Positions 6,046 to 8,515 of a DNA stretch of 8,515 bases are shown here, one piece after another; the stretch's first letter is position 1; the number at the start of each line of letters is the position of its first letter. Source of the stretch: Alistipes sp. (GTDB lineage: Bacteria > Bacteroidota > Bacteroidia > Bacteroidales > Rikenellaceae); contig JAFZDR010000235.1 in NCBI GenBank assembly GCA_017561105.1, positions 1 to 8,515 on the forward strand, given 5' to 3'. Made by a program: the position numbers and the translations under genes. Below the pieces are notes generated by a model, which worked only from the letters and a program-made list of their open reading frames with translations, searched no databases and was not told where the DNA came from.

Positions 6046-6567
6046 ATGAAAAAACTTTTTATTTTGATTGCCGCAATTCTCGGAGTATGTACCGTATCGG
6101 CACAGAAGTTTGCGCGTATCAACATGCAGGAGGTTATTGTAGCAATGCCTGAGTTCGCTGAGGCTCAGAAGAACCTCGAGGCTTTCGGCAAGGATTTGCA
6201 GGAGCAGATGGAGCAGATTCAGGTGGAGTTCAACAATAAATTGGCCGATTTCCAGAAGAATCAGGAGAGTATGGCTGCCTCTGTAAAGCAGATCAAGCAG
6301 CAGGAGTTGGAGCAGTTGCAGCAGCGTTACGCAGAGTTCCAGCAGATTGCACAGCAGGACTTCCAGAAGAAGGAGGGCGAGTTGTTGGAGCCTGTTCAGA
6401 AGAAGGCACAGGAGGCTGTAAACAAGGTTGCGAAGGCTAATGGCTATATCGCAGTGTTCAACACATCAGTTCCAAGCCTTGCATACTTCGATGCAGCACA
6501 GCTTACCGATATCGCAGCTCTCGTAAACAAGGAGTTGGGCATCACAGCGCCAGCACCAGCGAAGTAA
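6046..6567 (+). CDS. ompH: OmpH/Skp family periplasmic chaperone, second copy
   Basis: This is a 173-residue paralogue of the preceding gene. It has a signal peptide at 1-19 (cleavage SA|Q before Gln20), then KFARINMQEVIVAMPEF in the family's N-terminal position, an extended Gln/Glu/Lys-rich helix at about 37-125 (notably rich in Gln) predicted to be coiled coil, and the family C-terminal segment with ANGYIAVFNTS and ALVNKELGI. It ends in a short Ala/Pro tail (TAPAPAK). Cys15 lies in the signal peptide but the residues before it do not form a lipobox, so it is probably soluble in the periplasm. The likely role is holding unfolded outer-membrane proteins, perhaps as a hetero- or alternative trimer with the first copy. 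The 43-bp AT-rich gap (6003-6045) shows no promoter match, so co-transcription with the first copy is likely. The bidirectional terminator begins 19 bp after the stop. Confidence 0.92.
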   Translation: MKKLFILIAAILGVCTVSAQKFARINMQEVIVAMPEFAEAQKNLEAFGKDLQEQMEQIQVEFNNKLADFQKNQESMAASVKQIKQQELEQLQQRYAEFQQIAQQDFQKKEGELLEPVQKKAQEAVNKVAKANGYIAVFNTSVPSLAYFDAAQLTDIAALVNKELGITAPAPAK

Positions 6568-6586
6568 TTCGCAACGGATACCAAAT

Positions 6587-6614
6587 AAAAAGCTGACCGT
6601 GTGGTCAGCTTTTT
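6587..6614. terminator. Bidirectional Rho-independent terminator between ompH and def
   Basis: A perfect 12-bp stem pairs 6587-6598 (AAAAAGCTGACC) with 6603-6614 (GGTCAGCTTTTT) around a GTGT loop. On the plus strand seven Ts run to 6616; on the minus strand the A-run at 6587-6590 reads as Ts. It therefore ends both the uppS-bamA-ompH transcript and the convergent glyS-ruvX-def transcript, whose last stop codon is 21 bp away. Confidence 0.95.
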
Positions 6615-6634
6615 TTGTATACCTTATCGCTACA

Positions 6635-7180
6635 TTACTTAGTCTTGTAGGCGCACTTATACTGTCCCTTCGCAAGCTTAAGAACCTTGCTCTTGAGAAG
6701 GTTACGACGCAATGGCGAGAGGTGATCGGTAAAGACCTTACCCTCCAAGTGGTCGTACTCGTGCTGAATTACGCGAGCGGGATAGCCCGAAAACTCCTCG
6801 TCGTGCTCAACGAAGTTCTCATCGAGGTAGCGCATACGGATCGAAACGGGACGCACAACATTCTCGTGAATGCCGGGAATCGAAAGACATCCCTCCTCGA
6901 AGTGCGAGGTCTCGGCCGAAGCCTCATAGATCTCGGCATTTACGAAGACCTTGCGAAAATCGGCCAACTCGGGGTTCTCCTCTGCCCAAGGGGTGCAATC
7001 CACGATAAAGAGGCGGATATTCTTGCCAATCTGCGGAGCAGCCAAACCTACACCGCTTGCCTCGCCAAGGGTAATCCACATATCATCGACCAACTTCTTG
7101 AAATCGGGATACGATGCATCGATATTTACACTCGCCTTGCGCAATACCGGGTTACCGTAAATGACTATTGGGTAAATCAT
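6635..7180 (-). CDS. def: Peptide deformylase
   Basis: Def removes the N-formyl group from the starting methionine of nascent proteins at the ribosome exit, using a divalent metal (usually Fe2+). The 181-residue protein has all three signature motifs: GVGLAAPQIG at 43-52, EGCLS at 96-100 with metal ligand Cys98, and QHEYDHLEG at 139-147 with ligands His140 and His144 and catalytic Glu141. Length and spacing match type 1 bacterial deformylases; the C-terminal tail after about 165 is basic (KSKVLKLAKGQYK), as often seen. The ATG at 7180-7178 gives the usual MIYPIVIYGNPVLR start. The gene is the last of the leftward unit, 26 bp after ruvX. That gap is almost wholly occupied by an AT-rich heptamer array, and no promoter match is seen in it. 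Confidence 0.97.
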   Translation of the reverse strand: MIYPIVIYGNPVLRKASVNIDASYPDFKKLVDDMWITLGEASGVGLAAPQIGKNIRLFIVDCTPWAEENPELADFRKVFVNAEIYEASAETSHFEEGCLSIPGIHENVVRPVSIRMRYLDENFVEHDEEFSGYPARVIQHEYDHLEGKVFTDHLSPLRRNLLKSKVLKLAKGQYKCAYKTK

Positions 7181-7182
7181 TG

Positions 7183-7210
7183 TAATTCTTAGTTTTTAAT
7201 TTCTAATTAA
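7183..7210 (-). repeat. AT-rich heptamer array filling the ruvX-def gap
   Basis: Read on the gene strand (from 7210 down), four 7-bp units follow in register with approximate consensus RAAATTA: TTAATTA, GAAATTA, AAAACTA and AGAATTA. All end in TA and three end in ATTA. The first unit overlaps the ruvX TAA stop codon (7209-7207), and the array ends 2 bp before the def start codon, so it forms essentially the whole def leader between the genes. No Shine-Dalgarno sequence is present in it. Confidence 0.6.
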
Positions 7211-7623
7211 AATTTTGTCGAGTCCATGTAGGACTGCAAAATTATCGTTGCTGCGACCTTATCGACCAACGCCTTGTCGCGGCGCGCCATCTTGCCGATG
7301 CCGCTTTCGCGAATTGTGCGCTGCGCCATCACCGAGGTAAATCGCTCGTCATACATAACGATCTCCTTATCGGGAAAATTGTGACGAAGACGACCAACCA
7401 AAGGCTCGATATAGCGCATTGTTTCGCTCTTCTCGCCATTCATCTGCGAGGGCTTGCCCACAACTATGGTTGTAACATTCTCGCGGGCACAGTAGTCGGC
7501 GATATATCGCTCGAGCTGTTTGGTATCGACGGTTTCGAGCGCTCCGGCAATAATCTGCAATGGGTCGCTAACCGCCAAACCTGTGCGCTTAACGCCATAA
7601 TCTATTGCCAAGATACGCCCCAT
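7207..7623 (-). CDS. ruvX: RuvX/YqgF family Holliday-junction-resolvase-like nuclease (pre-16S rRNA processing)
   Basis: The 138-residue protein has the RNase H-like fold signature of YqgF: GRILAIDYGVKRTGLAVSD at 2-20 with the first metal-binding Asp8, VVGKP at 54-58, YDERFTS at 91-97 with Glu93, and DKVAATIIL at 121-129 with the third acidic residue Asp121. In E. coli, YqgF is an essential factor in 5' maturation of 16S rRNA; the resolvase name comes from the fold, and resolvase activity is not certain for this family. Length is normal. The ATG at 7623-7621 is preceded by GAGAGG, the most Shine-Dalgarno-like site among these starts. It sits 11 bp after glyS and 26 bp before def, in a compact leftward operon concerned with translation. 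The neighbour order ruvX-def is common in Bacteroidales. Confidence 0.94.
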   Translation of the reverse strand: MGRILAIDYGVKRTGLAVSDPLQIIAGALETVDTKQLERYIADYCARENVTTIVVGKPSQMNGEKSETMRYIEPLVGRLRHNFPDKEIVMYDERFTSVMAQRTIRESGIGKMARRDKALVDKVAATIILQSYMDSTKF

Positions 7624-7634
7624 ACCTCTCGATA

Positions 7635-8515
7635 TTACTTCAACTTCTTGTACAACTCGCGGAACGAAGTCTCCTTCTCAACCATAGCATAGAGGTCGCT
7701 GATAGCGATACGCTCCTGCTGCATTGTGTCGCGGTGACGAACGGTTACGGTATTGTCCTCCAAAGTCTGGTGGTCAACGGTTACGCAGAATGGAGTACCT
7801 ACTGCATCCTGACGACGGTAACGCTTACCGATTGAATCCTTCTCGTCGTATGCTACATTGAAGTCGAACTTCAAGCTGTCGATAATCTCGCGAGCCTTCT
7901 CTGGGAGTCCGTCCTTCTTAACGAGCGGCATAACTGCAACCTTGGTTGGAGCCAAGCAAGCAGGGATGCGCAATACTACACGCTCCTCGCCATTCTCCAA
8001 CTTCTCCTCGCAGTATGCAGCCGACATAATCTGCAAGAACATACGGTCAACACCGATTGAGGTCTCAACTACATAAGGACCATAGTTCTCGCCGCGCTCA
8101 GGGTCGAAATACTGAATCTTCTTACCCGAATACTCCTGGTGACGACCGAGGTCGAAATCTGTACGCGAGTGGATACCCTCAACCTCCTTGAAACCGAATG
8201 GGAAGTTGTACTCGATATCTGTTGCTGCGTTAGCGTAGTGAGCCAACTTATCGTGGTCGTGGAAGCGGTAGTTGTGGTCGCCGAAGCCCAAAGCACGGTG
8301 CCAAGCCATACGGGTATTCTTCCACTCGTTCCACCACTGCATCTCGGTACCCGGCTGTACGAAGAACTGCATCTCCATCTGCTCGAACTCGCGCATACGG
8401 AAGATGAACTGACGTGCTACGATCTCGTTACGGAACGCCTTACCGATCTGAGCGATACCGAAAGGAAGTTTCATACGACCGGTCTTCTGCACGTTAAGGT
8501 AGTTTACGAAGATAC
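7635..8515 (-). CDS. glyS: Glycyl-tRNA synthetase, dimeric class II type, C-terminal part (cut by right window edge)
   Basis: GlyRS attaches glycine to tRNA-Gly in the cytoplasm. The last 292 codons are visible and the frame stays open to the right edge, so the apparent GTG start at 8492 is internal (residues IFVNYLN precede it). Class II motif 2 appears as FRNE at 8435-8424 in the context KLPFGIAQIGKAFRNE, and motif 3 as ETSIGVDRMF around 8054-8043. Family-specific stretches such as NFPFGFKEVEGIHSRTDFDL lie between them. The C-terminal anticodon-binding domain starts near RIPACLAPTKVAVMPL and runs to the stop, with IGKRYRRQDAVGTPFCVTVD as its best-conserved part. This is the alpha2 (single-chain) enzyme, not the alpha2beta2 form. 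About 220 N-terminal residues would be missing if the usual Bacteroidetes length of near 510 applies. The gene heads the glyS-ruvX-def unit; its promoter lies outside the window. Confidence 0.96.
   Translation of the reverse strand, partial: IFVNYLNVQKTGRMKLPFGIAQIGKAFRNEIVARQFIFRMREFEQMEMQFFVQPGTEMQWWNEWKNTRMAWHRALGFGDHNYRFHDHDKLAHYANAATDIEYNFPFGFKEVEGIHSRTDFDLGRHQEYSGKKIQYFDPERGENYGPYVVETSIGVDRMFLQIMSAAYCEEKLENGEERVVLRIPACLAPTKVAVMPLVKKDGLPEKAREIIDSLKFDFNVAYDEKDSIGKRYRRQDAVGTPFCVTVDHQTLEDNTVTVRHRDTMQQERIAISDLYAMVEKETSFRELYKKLK

Noticed and set aside
6046..6105. Lipoprotein signal at Cys15 of the second OmpH protein.
   Set aside because: The residues before the Cys (L-G-V) do not fit a lipobox, which needs Gly, Ala or Ser at -1, and a signal peptidase I site (SA before Gln20) follows.
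6599..7192. Plus-strand frame of 197 codons antisense to def.
   Set aside because: It begins in the terminator stem and mirrors def, whose catalytic motifs are intact on the other strand.
1..8515. Mobile elements, CRISPR arrays, tRNA or rRNA genes, toxin-antitoxin or defence genes.
   Set aside because: All the main frames are housekeeping genes, spacers are short, and no CRISPR-like repeats, transposase motifs or tRNA-like cloverleaf were seen.

Overview
The window looks like a chromosomal housekeeping region of a Bacteroidota bacterium, most likely order Bacteroidales and perhaps Alistipes/Rikenellaceae. The order assignment rests on the run nadK, uppS, bamA and two OmpH/Skp genes, on the Bacteroidetes type of the proteins, on matches to the Bacteroidetes -7 promoter element TAnnTTTG, and on weak use of Shine-Dalgarno sites. 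The genus is a guess. Nothing resembles a prophage, insertion sequence, defence island, CRISPR array, tRNA or rRNA.

Layout. Positions 1-1018 are read leftward: the first 57 codons of a CCA tRNA nucleotidyltransferase-like gene (it runs off the left edge) and upstream of it pdxJ (vitamin B6 synthesis). The two are separated by a 131-bp spacer with an unusual repeat structure. A short divergent promoter region (1019-1101) separates pdxJ from nadK. Positions 1102-6567 are read rightward: nadK (NADP synthesis), then after a repeat-rich 114-bp spacer an envelope-building cluster: uppS (undecaprenyl lipid carrier), bamA (outer-membrane protein insertion) and two secreted OmpH/Skp-type chaperones. 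A strong bidirectional terminator at 6587-6614 ends this cluster and also serves the opposing unit. Positions 6635-8515 are read leftward as glyS (glycyl-tRNA synthetase, cut by the right edge), ruvX and def, tightly packed and probably one operon with a translation and rRNA-maturation theme.

How the genes work together. UppS makes the C55 carrier for peptidoglycan and surface glycans. BamA inserts outer-membrane proteins, and the two OmpH proteins probably hold unfolded clients in the periplasm for it. On the other strand GlyRS charges tRNA, RuvX/YqgF acts in rRNA processing, and Def removes formyl groups from new proteins.

I see no undescribed protein system here. The part that gene annotation does not explain is in the spacers. 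At least four intergenic arrays have an exact 7-bp period but different unit sequences (173-306, 1981-2008, 2037-2071, 7183-7210), and three of them start at or within 3 bp of a stop codon. A shared period without a shared sequence suggests a common generating process or structural role. Other points of note are a candidate promoter that would make uppS almost leaderless, and a threefold AAAATC/GATTTT pattern between pdxJ and nadK.
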